Shown one piece after another: positions 1-8,295 of a stretch of 29,380 nt of DNA (position 1 is its first letter; every line of letters starts with the position of its first letter). The stretch covers positions 1 through 29,380 of IMG/VR virus record IMGVR_UViG_3300009008_002516; one strand, given 5' to 3'. The stretch comes from a virus. Below the pieces are notes generated by a model that did no database searches, was not told where the DNA came from, and was given only the letters and a program-made list of their open reading frames with translations. The position numbers were made by a program, and so were the translations under genes.

Positions 1-240
1 CTTATATTGCTGCCCTTTTGATTTTAGCTTCTTTGCATAATTGTGAGCATGAGCTGCTGAATTCATGTGACCATGATTTGTCAGAGCAAAAGCATTCATT
101 CCATTTTCAAGAACAAAGTCTATGTGCTCATTCGGATACCCTAGACCGTCATAAACACTTGACCCATCATGAGCATGCAGCCCGACAAATCTTTTTGGAG
201 GACCACAAACACCATCTAAGCTCTTCTTAAATTTTCCCAT
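1..240 (-). CDS. dnaE: DNA polymerase III alpha subunit-like, N-terminal PHP domain (partial, 3' end outside window)
   Basis: The reverse strand from the ATG at 240 is open for 80 codons to the window edge. The peptide has the start of a PHP domain as in bacterial C-family polymerases: an HxH motif (LHAHDGSS, residues 21-28) followed by YDGLG, then a helix and the second motif LTNHGHM (residues 53-59), matching the DnaE pattern of FVHLHVHS...LLDG...ALTDHGNM. The TDHG aspartate is replaced by Asn. About 17 residues precede the PHP core, slightly more than usual. A possible GGAAGG ribosome site lies just upstream. It is the last visible gene of the operon after dnaK. The catalytic palm lies outside the window, so it could instead be a stand-alone PHP phosphoesterase; the spacing of motifs favours DnaE. 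Confidence 0.8.
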   Translation of the reverse strand, partial: MGKFKKSLDGVCGPPKRFVGLHAHDGSSVYDGLGYPNEHIDFVLENGMNAFALTNHGHMNSAAHAHNYAKKLKSKGQQYK

Positions 241-261
241 TTACCTTCCAGGTAGGAGCAT
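241..261 (-). other. Possible 6-codon leader peptide upstream of dnaE
   Basis: Reading from the ATG at 261 gives MLLPGR and then TAA, and the dnaE ATG follows that stop directly in the same frame. The best Shine-Dalgarno match here (AAAGGAG, 276-270) is 8 nt from this ATG, whereas dnaE has only a weaker GGAAGG inside the mini-ORF. This fits translational coupling of a leader to the polymerase gene. A second in-frame ATG at 267 sits too close to the Shine-Dalgarno. Such short ORFs arise easily by chance. Confidence 0.25.
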
Positions 262-306
262 AAACATTACTCCTTTCATAAACATTCTATACCTGTTATG
301 AGAAAT

Positions 307-2175
<1,869 letters not shown>

Positions 2176-2235
2176 TCACGTCTCCTTATGACGACAGTAT
2201 AAATGTAGACACCAAATTTAGAAAGAAAACCCTTT

Positions 2236-3270
2236 TTATTGCTCTTTTTGAATTTTTTTCAAATTCAAAATCAGGTCTCTCTCCTGTTTGGTTATTTCAG
2301 TGGGCACTTCAAGACAGAGATGCACCATTTGATCACCTATAACACCCTCTCTCTTCATTCCCTTTCCAGACAATTTAACTACTGTGCCGTGCTGTGTACC
2401 GGGTGTCACCTTAAGAGAAACTTCACCTGATAGTGTCTCAACAGTGACAGTTCCACCTAGAACAGCAAGCGGATACGAGATGTGCTTACGACAGTGTAGA
2501 TCGTTCATCTCTCTCTCAAACTTAGGATGAGGAACAACATCAACTCTAATGTATAGATCACCTGGCTGATTCGATGCTGGATGATGATTTCCTAGATTCT
2601 GAATTCTTAATCTTTCTCCGCTCATGATTCCTACAGGAATGGTGAACTTTATCGCTCGAGGCTCTTGAACTCTTCCCAAGCCCTTACATGACTTGCACGG
2701 ATTCTTAATAGTACTTCCGGAACCCTGGCAGTGACCACAAGTCATTGATATATTTAGAAAAGCAGCAGTGTGATGCATCTTACCAGAGCCGTTACAGTTG
2801 GGACAAGTCTGAACATCAGATGGATCTCTAATGCCCGCACCGCTACATTTGTCACATATGATCAAACTGTTATAGGTTGTCTGTTTTTCAATGCCTGAAA
2901 ATGCTGACTCTAGAGAAATAGTCACCAGTATTTCAACATCCTCGCCTACTTGTGGACCCGAATCTGGCTGGCTATGCCCGCTAAAGAAAGATTCAAATCC
3001 AAAGTCTTTAAAGAAGCTTTCAAAAATGTCATGTGGGTTATCTGCAAACGTCGTAAAATTTCGTGTACCTCCCAGATCATATTGCTTTCTTTTCTCGGGA
3101 TCAGATAGCACCTCATATGCCTCAGATGCTTCTTTGAACTTTGCTTCTGCATCTGGATTATCTGAATTTCTATCAGGATGATATTTTAATGCTAGCTCTC
3201 TATACACTTTCTTGATATCATCCTGTGATGCACTCTTGTCAACTCCTAGCACACTGTAAAAATCAGACAA
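2236..3270 (-). CDS. dnaJ: Co-chaperone DnaJ (Hsp40, type I)
   Basis: A complete class I J-protein of 344 aa. The N-terminal J domain (about residues 1-65) has the HPD motif in KYHPDRN, which stimulates DnaK ATPase. The Gly/Phe-type linker is short. The zinc-binding domain carries all four CxxCxGxG motifs ([32 protein letters not shown]). The C-terminal substrate-binding domains end with the usual [12 protein letters not shown] region. The start is TTG, preceded by GAGG about 9 nt upstream; no ATG precedes the J domain in frame. It lies 11 nt after the deoxyribosyltransferase-like gene and 63 nt before dnaK, so the pair is surely co-transcribed and works together. It is slightly shorter than E. 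coli DnaJ (376 aa), mainly in the linker. Confidence 0.96.
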   Translation of the reverse strand: MSDFYSVLGVDKSASQDDIKKVYRELALKYHPDRNSDNPDAEAKFKEASEAYEVLSDPEKRKQYDLGGTRNFTTFADNPHDIFESFFKDFGFESFFSGHSQPDSGPQVGEDVEILVTISLESAFSGIEKQTTYNSLIICDKCSGAGIRDPSDVQTCPNCNGSGKMHHTAAFLNISMTCGHCQGSGSTIKNPCKSCKGLGRVQEPRAIKFTIPVGIMSGERLRIQNLGNHHPASNQPGDLYIRVDVVPHPKFEREMNDLHCRKHISYPLAVLGGTVTVETLSGEVSLKVTPGTQHGTVVKLSGKGMKREGVIGDQMVHLCLEVPTEITKQERDLILNLKKIQKEQ

Positions 3271-3281
3271 GAAAGTACCCT

Positions 3282-3722
3282 CTACTCTATTGATCCATAG
3301 TAGGGTTCAAAGAGAAGCTCATTGCTATCATTGCATCTCGAAAGATAATCATCAAGATCCTGAAATGATGTACAGACCTTTATGCCTGATTGTGCGAGCA
3401 TCAAATTAAATGTGGCACCACCAGGAAGGCCTGCACAAAAATATACAATAGGTGTATCTGAATGATATGCTACACCAGCTTCGAAGATGCTTCCCATATC
3501 CTTGTCACGTGTATTACAAATCACAAAATCATTTCCAAGAATGTGCTCTACATTTCCCTCAAATGTATCCTTCTGTGTTTGCAGATCAGCAGTTGGAGGA
3601 CAGATGAAAAAATCTTTCGGTGAAAAATATTCATAGCCATTTTTTGTTAATAGCTCTTTGATGGTTTCAACCTCCTCAAAAGCTGCAGGTGTGAACCAAG
3701 AACTTGCGATATATGCTTTCAT
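3282..3722 (-). CDS. Nucleoside 2-deoxyribosyltransferase-like protein
   Basis: A 146-aa protein with the pattern of the nucleoside 2-deoxyribosyltransferase family: an N-terminal beta strand [10 protein letters not shown], a central [19 protein letters not shown] segment in which D75 and E81 fit the conserved Asp and catalytic Glu, then the strand PIVYF. Family members cleave the N-glycosidic bond of deoxynucleosides and swap bases; relatives such as MilB hydrolyse modified CMP, so the substrate cannot be read from sequence. The ATG has an AGGA site and starts 2 nt after the thyX-like stop, indicating tight coupling. With the nucleotidase fusion upstream it could act on the nucleosides or monophosphates that enzyme produces. 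Fold assignment is fairly secure, activity is not. Confidence 0.8.
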   Translation of the reverse strand: MKAYIASSWFTPAAFEEVETIKELLTKNGYEYFSPKDFFICPPTADLQTQKDTFEGNVEHILGNDFVICNTRDKDMGSIFEAGVAYHSDTPIVYFCAGLPGGATFNLMLAQSGIKVCTSFQDLDDYLSRCNDSNELLFEPYYGSIE

Positions 3723-3724
3723 TA

Positions 3725-4705
3725 TTATTCCTTTGTATTCTTATAGGCTGTTTCAAGATTAGTAATTTCATCTATCAGTCCATTCCAAATCTGACGAAAC
3801 TTTGTGTTTCCCTCAGACTCCTCAACGGGCGGATTTGTTCCATTTAGGTCATATCGATGTGCCTGATAGATTGTATCATTTGGATGATATTCTATGTGCT
3901 TATCACTATCAGAATCAGGCCAGTATAAATTTGTACCTGTTCCAGATCTCAGATTTCTAATATAATGCCAGGCAGGACCTGTCAGTGCTTTTGTACCAAT
4001 AACAGCACTAGCTTCAGGGAGGACCTTGATAATTTCAAGAGCCATTTTCGCTGCAATGAGATTATCAACTGCAGGCTGAATTTGCTTATCAGCCCGCTGC
4101 TTAACAAGCCCGATAATATCCTTTAGATTAAACCTTCCGTAATAAAATGTTGACAAACACTTTGGCAAGATTGTACGAGCATCCATCATGGAAATCTGAT
4201 TGGTATCAACCATGTCGGCATAGAGCTGCTTGGCATCGTCAACATGACGCTTCCATCGACGATAAAGCTCAGGACTATTTTCAACCGAAGAAGGAACAAG
4301 GCATGGCTCATGATGCAAGAATCTATCACCTGTACACTGTGCAGCAAAAGATCCAGCTCGATGTCGAATTAGATGAGTCACGGTCTGCAAATCAATGCCG
4401 GCAAACTTAAAGGTAAAGCTGAAGATCTCCATTGGTGTCGGCAATGCACGAAAGCAAAGCACATCCTCGAGATTTTCACTAAGCTCTAGCTGTGAAGCTC
4501 CTGAAGGGTTTGTGTAGTCTGGTTGATCCGCCCATGTTGCCTTCACAAATCTCCACGCGACATCTCTCATCTGCTGGGGAGTTGGGTGATCTACAAGCTC
4601 AATATCTAGTGCATCGAGATCATTTAAGAATTGCGTTGTTGGATCTTCATCAAATCGAAGCGCCATTGGCAATTTTACAGGTTCAAGGTTTTTATCTTGT
4701 GGCAT
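3725..4705 (-). CDS. thyX: ThyX-family (flavin-dependent thymidylate synthase-like) protein with altered active site
   Basis: A 326-aa protein with ThyX architecture: the strand/helix FSFTFKFAGIDLQTVTHLIRHR leads into the signature RHR (residues 114-116), and later DARTILPK followed by a long helix matches the second half of the fold. Classical ThyX uses FAD, NADPH and methylene-tetrahydrofolate to convert dUMP to dTMP. Here the signature RHRx7S reads RHRAGSFAAQC: the Asn-Glu pair is Ala-Ala, the Ser is Cys124, and the Arg two residues on is Gly. The usual HxSPFEH segment reads LPTPMEI, losing both His, and the C-terminal QWEIR-like element reads QIQPA. About 40 extra residues lie at each end. 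The ATG has AGGA upstream. It may make a different pyrimidine modification or have lost activity. Confidence 0.8.
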   Translation of the reverse strand: MPQDKNLEPVKLPMALRFDEDPTTQFLNDLDALDIELVDHPTPQQMRDVAWRFVKATWADQPDYTNPSGASQLELSENLEDVLCFRALPTPMEIFSFTFKFAGIDLQTVTHLIRHRAGSFAAQCTGDRFLHHEPCLVPSSVENSPELYRRWKRHVDDAKQLYADMVDTNQISMMDARTILPKCLSTFYYGRFNLKDIIGLVKQRADKQIQPAVDNLIAAKMALEIIKVLPEASAVIGTKALTGPAWHYIRNLRSGTGTNLYWPDSDSDKHIEYHPNDTIYQAHRYDLNGTNPPVEESEGNTKFRQIWNGLIDEITNLETAYKNTKE

Positions 4706-4735
4706 ATGAGAATCCTTTGTAGTAATTTTATGCTG

Positions 4736-5677
4736 TTAGAGAGAATGTTTATTTAAAAAGAGTCGTAAAAAATCTTTTGAGTCATCATACATTGATATGT
4801 TTTCGCGACCCTCTAGCTCAGTGTTATATGATGTTCTTGGAGAATAGACATGAATACCGTGTTTTGCATACTCAGCTGCATGCTTTGCTGAATCATCGAT
4901 TGCACAGACGACTTTTCCAGAATCAAAATAATCTGACTGTGTGAGCCATCTATACTTTTCAGAGCTAAAGCTAATTCTATCATACTGCAAGCCCGACTCA
5001 TTTATCCAGTGAAAAGTATCATAACAACAAAGCAAATTTTCATTAGGACGGGCAGTCAGTATATGTACCCAATATCCTGCATCTTTAATCTGATTTATAG
5101 CAGAGATCATCTTCTTGTTTGGTGCCAGATTGCGTAATTCTCTTTCTCTGATGAAGTCAAAAAAGACCTTTTCCGGATTTAACCCAGCTGCTTTTACCTC
5201 TGATGTTGTATAGTATTCAGAAGAATTTCTATCGATCTTAAGATTATGATTTTTCTCCAACCACTCTATAAATCCCGATCTGAATTCTATTATGACATCG
5301 TCCAAGTCAAGAATTATTACCTCTTGGCCCTCCCATTGGCTCTTAGATGATTGATAACGGGTGTGCAAAAAGAGGTCTTTGTCATGAAACGCAGAGACAA
5401 ACTGATCACTCGAAATGTCCCACAGATTCAAGATAGCCAAAATATATCGAAATACATCAACAGACTCATACAGAATTTTCGTTTTATTGACAGGTACGAT
5501 TTCACTAGTGTGATCTTTATAGTTTAGCCCAGACACTAGAGAAGAAACCTCTGCGTGCAATGCTAGAGAAAAAGACTTTGTAATCTCTTCTTTCTGCTTC
5601 TCTGAAAGCTTGTCAGAGCTGTAGAACAGATCATTAAAAACTCTCTGTCTACTAAAAAGGTCGTCGATGGTTGACAA
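4736..5677 (-). CDS. Fusion: all-alpha NTP pyrophosphohydrolase (dUTPase-like) + HAD 5'-deoxynucleotidase
   Basis: A 313-aa two-domain protein. Residues about 8-112 resemble dimeric dUTPase/MazG-type pyrophosphohydrolases: HAEVSSLVSGLNYKDH (ExxS/E helix) and ILYESVDVFRYILAI (ExxD helix), then a Lys/Arg-containing terminal helix. Residues about 118-313 are a HAD hydrolase of the NT5C type: motif I ILDLDDVI, motif II ILTARP, a candidate motif III Lys in SSEKYRW, motif IV AIDDSAKH. The pair would take a dNTP to dNMP plus pyrophosphate and then to the deoxynucleoside. The start is TTG, 1 nt after the previous stop, with only a weak ACGGA site; no ATG exists near the N-terminus. It sits between a free-standing dUTPase and the ThyX-like gene. 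Substrate specificity cannot be read from sequence. Confidence 0.82.
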   Translation of the reverse strand: MSTIDDLFSRQRVFNDLFYSSDKLSEKQKEEITKSFSLALHAEVSSLVSGLNYKDHTSEIVPVNKTKILYESVDVFRYILAILNLWDISSDQFVSAFHDKDLFLHTRYQSSKSQWEGQEVIILDLDDVIIEFRSGFIEWLEKNHNLKIDRNSSEYYTTSEVKAAGLNPEKVFFDFIRERELRNLAPNKKMISAINQIKDAGYWVHILTARPNENLLCCYDTFHWINESGLQYDRISFSSEKYRWLTQSDYFDSGKVVCAIDDSAKHAAEYAKHGIHVYSPRTSYNTELEGRENISMYDDSKDFLRLFLNKHSL

Positions 5678-5678
5678 T

Positions 5679-6032
5679 CTAATATCCGTCTTTTAATCTA
5701 CTGTGGATTATTTCATCTTTTAAAACATAAGCCTTGTATAGATCATCTGCATCATAGCCGGCAAGGATTATCAGTGAGAAAAAATAATTGAAAGCATCAA
5801 CTATCTCTTCCAGGAACTCCCTATCATCGAATTCTTCGATATTTGTAACCCGATGTGGTTTCCAGTTTTTCAAATGCTGCAAAGCCTCAAACATTTCCTC
5901 TACACCGCGCAGTGCCATATCACGACAAAGCTGCTGATTTTCTTTTTTCTTTAGATCAATCGGCAATTCTGGATATGCTTCTGGGAAGCTTTTTCTCAAT
6001 TCCTGCATGAATGACTTCCGAAGCTCAAACAT
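5679..6032 (-). CDS. Dimeric dUTPase / all-alpha NTP pyrophosphohydrolase
   Basis: An all-helical protein matching the dimeric dUTPase family: RGVEEMFEALQHLKNWKPHR holds the first acidic pair, REFLEEIVDAFNYFFSLIILAG the ExxD helix, and the C-terminus KDEIIHSRLKDGY fits the family's closing K-N-R-GY signature. It would hydrolyse dUTP (or dCTP/dTTP) to the monophosphate, keeping uracil out of DNA and feeding the thymidylate step. I place the start at the ATG at 6032, 1 nt after the upstream stop, giving 117 aa beginning MFELRK as in relatives; AGG lies 9 nt upstream. The frame is open to ATGs at 6053 and 6065, but those would overlap the upstream gene. It is a partial paralogue of the N-terminal domain of the next gene. 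Confidence 0.85.
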   Translation of the reverse strand: MFELRKSFMQELRKSFPEAYPELPIDLKKKENQQLCRDMALRGVEEMFEALQHLKNWKPHRVTNIEEFDDREFLEEIVDAFNYFFSLIILAGYDADDLYKAYVLKDEIIHSRLKDGY

Positions 6033-6033
6033 G

Positions 6034-6282
6034 CTAATCAGCCTGTCTTTCATCTTCCTCGGCATCCTGAATTTGTGAAACCTCTTCTAGCAATTGTGAC
6101 ACTTGATTCTCAGAAACTTCTCTGTACTCAGGTGTTAACACTAGTGTGCTGTCATCTAGTTCAGAGCTTGTCACTCTAATCATTCTAAGATGATCAATCA
6201 CGTCTGTTCCGGTGATAATAGCTAGTTGCACCAGCTTTGCCACCTGGCCTATTACCTCATCTGAAAGTTTATATTCTTCCAC
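6034..6282 (-). CDS. Small acidic protein of unknown function
   Basis: An 82-aa protein that I do not recognise. The N-terminal half is predicted helical (KLSDEVIGQVAKLVQLAI), followed by the hydrophobic-rich segment GTDVIDHLRMIRV and a strongly acidic C-terminus (DAEEDERQAD). There is no signal peptide and no membrane segment. The start is GTG, with a strong AGGAG 6 nt upstream that overlaps the stop codon of the glycosylase gene, so the two are translationally linked. It lies 1 nt before the dUTPase start. Position suggests a role in nucleotide metabolism or repair, but nothing in the sequence shows it. Confidence 0.75.
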   Translation of the reverse strand: MEEYKLSDEVIGQVAKLVQLAIITGTDVIDHLRMIRVTSSELDDSTLVLTPEYREVSENQVSQLLEEVSQIQDAEEDERQAD

Positions 6283-6291
6283 GTCTTTCTC

Positions 6292-7098
6292 CTAATTTTG
6301 AACCTCGGGAACCCAGTGTGTAGTTCTTCCGTCAGAAGTTCTTTCCTTGATTACTTGATTACCGATTGGATCAACATCCTGATTATAAACAGCAAATCTT
6401 CTAGTGTATTTGCCAGAATTTCCATCAAAATCTTGATATGTGGAAATAGTTGCACCGCCAGTCCTATAAGACTCACGGATAGTTGATTTTATGCTTTTAT
6501 TTAAAGCAGAAATCTCTCGATCACTAAGACTACTACAAAGTCTATGGGGAGAAATTCTGGCCATATATAGTGATTCTGCTTTTAGATAATTTCCAACCCC
6601 TGCGATCACAGATTGATCCATTACTGCCTGGACAATAGTTTTATTCTTTCTTTTTCTTAGAGCATTTTTAAATTCAAAATCAGTTATATCTTGTGATAGC
6701 ATATCTGGGCCTAGCTTTGTGAGCTTGCGACACAAGTAGTCATGACCTTTTACAAACCTTAGTGTTCCAAAGTTACGCATATCATTAAAGAAGATCTCAT
6801 CATCTTCAATGGTTAATTTAACCCTACTATGTTTCGTCGCCCCTGACTGCCATGTACCTGACATTCCCAATGTGCTCCAGATGCTCCAGCCTTCATCTAG
6901 CTTAAAGTAAATAAATTTTCCATGACATTCAACAGAAGTTATCATTCTTGGTAAATTTTTGATAAGATCAAATGATCCCTCTGGAGGGCCGTGCCTTGTG
7001 TATCTTCCACTTAACAAGTCAATCTTAAGTAAACATTTTTCTGTGAGCCTCTCTGATAAAGCGTCAACGATATGTCTAACTTCTGGACCCTCTGGCAT
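6292..7098 (-). CDS. Fpg/Nei-family DNA glycosylase/AP lyase with zincless finger
   Basis: A 268-aa bifunctional base-excision repair enzyme. I set the start at the ATG at 7098 because the mature protein must begin PEGPEV: Pro2 is the Schiff-base nucleophile and Glu3 the catalytic acid. An AGGGG site lies 6 nt upstream. The frame is open for 29 further codons, which would bury Pro2. K61 in CHGKF is the conserved beta-hairpin Lys, NDMRNFGTLRF matches the DxRRFG region, and DQSVIAGVGNYLKAESLY is the helix-two-turn-helix with N170. The C-terminal finger has none of the four Cys of bacterial Fpg/Nei but keeps an Arg (GRTTHWVP), like the zincless finger of NEIL1, plant Fpg and some giant-virus enzymes. 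It would remove oxidised purines or pyrimidines. It heads the long minus-strand operon. Confidence 0.92.
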   Translation of the reverse strand: MPEGPEVRHIVDALSERLTEKCLLKIDLLSGRYTRHGPPEGSFDLIKNLPRMITSVECHGKFIYFKLDEGWSIWSTLGMSGTWQSGATKHSRVKLTIEDDEIFFNDMRNFGTLRFVKGHDYLCRKLTKLGPDMLSQDITDFEFKNALRKRKNKTIVQAVMDQSVIAGVGNYLKAESLYMARISPHRLCSSLSDREISALNKSIKSTIRESYRTGGATISTYQDFDGNSGKYTRRFAVYNQDVDPIGNQVIKERTSDGRTTHWVPEVQN

Positions 7099-7114
7099 AA
7101 AAACCCCTGTAGAA

Positions 7115-7143
7115 ATGTTACCACTTAAATTCAAAGTGTTCAA
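7115..7143 (-). promoter_or_regulatory. Putative sigma70-like promoter for the glycosylase-dnaE operon
   Basis: On the minus strand TTGAAC (7143-7138), then 17 nt, then TAACAT (7120-7115), placing a start about 10 nt before the glycosylase ATG at 7098. The same TTGAAC plus 17-nt spacer occurs before the SSB gene. A small inverted repeat (CACTT...AAGTG, 7122-7126/7134-7138) lies between the boxes. The region is shared with the divergent phosphoesterase gene starting at 7144. Confidence 0.45.
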
Positions 7144-7803
7144 ATGAAAAGAGTAATCATTTCCGATACACACATAGGCAGTCAATTCTACAAATCAAGT
7201 GAGCTATTAAGCTTTTTAACAAGTGAAAGCTATGATCAGCTTATTCTAGCCGGAGACATTATTGATTTCATAAAAATCCCGGTCTTTACCAATCGGTGTA
7301 AAAAGATTCTAGAAACAATCGATTATCAGAAAGAGATCATCTATGTAGTCGGAAATCACGATGAAAGCTTAGTCGGTCTAATAGGAGACAACCTTTTTGG
7401 CATTAACTTTGTCAAAAAATATGAGTTTGAAGAAGGAGGCAGAAAATTTAGAATAGAGCACGGTGATGAGTACACCAAAGGTGCACTGCATAATAAGCTC
7501 TTTGTAACACTTCTGTCTGTCATCCAGAACATTCTTGAATTCACATTTAAGTTTGACTTTACTACATGGTGGACAGGAATTCAGATTAAGCGTCACAAAT
7601 TACGAAGCGTCATTCATGTGCTTAGGCACAATGAAGATGTGGATGTCTTTATAATGGGACACACCCATAATCCTGAAGCGTTAATATGGGTGGACGAAGA
7701 TCAACATATTAAGACTTATATTAATGCTGGCGACTGGGTCACTCATCAAACCTATGTCACTATTATTGATAGTATCGCTCGATTACGAAAGTTCGAATCA
7801 TAG
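7144..7803 (+). CDS. Calcineurin-like metallophosphoesterase (LpxH/UDP-diacylglucosamine diphosphatase-like)
   Basis: A 219-aa protein with a complete two-metal phosphoesterase site: DTH (8-10), GD (37-38), GNHD (70-73), HGD (106-108) and GHTH (172-175), with NAGDW (194-198) near the end. The HGD and NAGDW segments resemble the LpxH-like group that acts on lipid A precursors, but the family also includes many nucleotide and protein phosphatases, so the substrate is open. It is soluble with no signal peptide. It is the only plus-strand gene in the window, divergent from the glycosylase operon across 45 bp and convergent with the MBD4-like gene, which ends 19 bp away. No clear ribosome site precedes the ATG. 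It may be a separately acquired and regulated gene (a moron). Confidence 0.85.
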   Translation: MKRVIISDTHIGSQFYKSSELLSFLTSESYDQLILAGDIIDFIKIPVFTNRCKKILETIDYQKEIIYVVGNHDESLVGLIGDNLFGINFVKKYEFEEGGRKFRIEHGDEYTKGALHNKLFVTLLSVIQNILEFTFKFDFTTWWTGIQIKRHKLRSVIHVLRHNEDVDVFIMGHTHNPEALIWVDEDQHIKTYINAGDWVTHQTYVTIIDSIARLRKFES

Positions 7804-7822
7804 CATCTCATCTAATGCATGT

Positions 7823-8257
7823 TTAAGCAACCTGAGCAGTTTGATTTTTTAACCATGTGTGATAGTCATTTAGGGCATTATCTCTGGGTTGCACATCTTT
7901 CCAATCGCCTAAGCAAAAAATACGATAAGCATCGGAAGCATACTTTCCGATCCCGTAGAGAACTTCTGGGTTATCCCTCCACTTCTTGTTGATGTAATCA
8001 TCAGACATTCTCACCAGGGCCTTAGATCGTCTCTGTGACAATCCTAGCGGCTGTATCATAGTCTTGACATCTTCAAGATTTGCATTCGACGCTGCTTGTG
8101 GAGTTGGGTATTTTAGAAAAAATTCCCACATATACGGTTCTGCATCAACCCTTTTTGTTAGGTTGCAAAAGATACATGCGACAAATATTTTCCAGGGATC
8201 CTGCCAAAGATGCTCTTGAATGAGATTGTAAGGTGAGCGTGGGGGCTGCCAGGACAT
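7823..8257 (-). CDS. MBD4-like HhH-GPD DNA glycosylase (G:T/G:U mismatch type)
   Basis: A 144-aa protein made of only the helix-hairpin-helix glycosylase domain. It follows the human MBD4 catalytic domain almost from end to end: PPRSPYNLIQE then DPWKIFVACIF near the start, PLGLSQRRSKALVRMSDDY, the hairpin GIGKYASDAYRIFC (102-115) and DWKDVQPRDNALNDYHTWL. D126 aligns with the catalytic Asp560 of MBD4. As in MBD4 there is no C-terminal iron-sulphur Cys cluster, unlike EndoIII or MutY. MBD4 removes T or U opposite G and also 5-hydroxymethyluracil; which applies here is not readable. The methyl-CpG-binding domain is absent. Start ATG with AGGAG 5 nt upstream. It lies downstream of the J-domain gene and is the last gene of that group before the convergent phosphoesterase. 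Confidence 0.88.
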   Translation of the reverse strand: MSWQPPRSPYNLIQEHLWQDPWKIFVACIFCNLTKRVDAEPYMWEFFLKYPTPQAASNANLEDVKTMIQPLGLSQRRSKALVRMSDDYINKKWRDNPEVLYGIGKYASDAYRIFCLGDWKDVQPRDNALNDYHTWLKNQTAQVA

Positions 8258-8295
8258 AATATCTCCTGAGTAATTTTAAATCATACACTGCATTT

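Noticed and set aside
18-230. Plus-strand His-rich 70-codon frame at the left edge
   Set aside because: It is antisense to the PHP domain, whose HxH-rich motifs on the other strand match a known family.
6033-6065. Longer start for the dUTPase (ATG at 6065 or 6053)
   Set aside because: Both overlap the upstream gene and have ribosome sites at poor spacing, while the ATG at 6032 follows the stop directly and gives the usual family N-terminus.
7099-7185. Longer start for the Fpg/Nei glycosylase (codon at 7185)
   Set aside because: It would place 29 residues before the catalytic Pro2, which must be N-terminal, and would overlap the divergent gene.
7144-7803. Naming the phosphoesterase lpxH
   Set aside because: The motifs fit the wider calcineurin-like family and the substrate-specific residues cannot be verified by eye.
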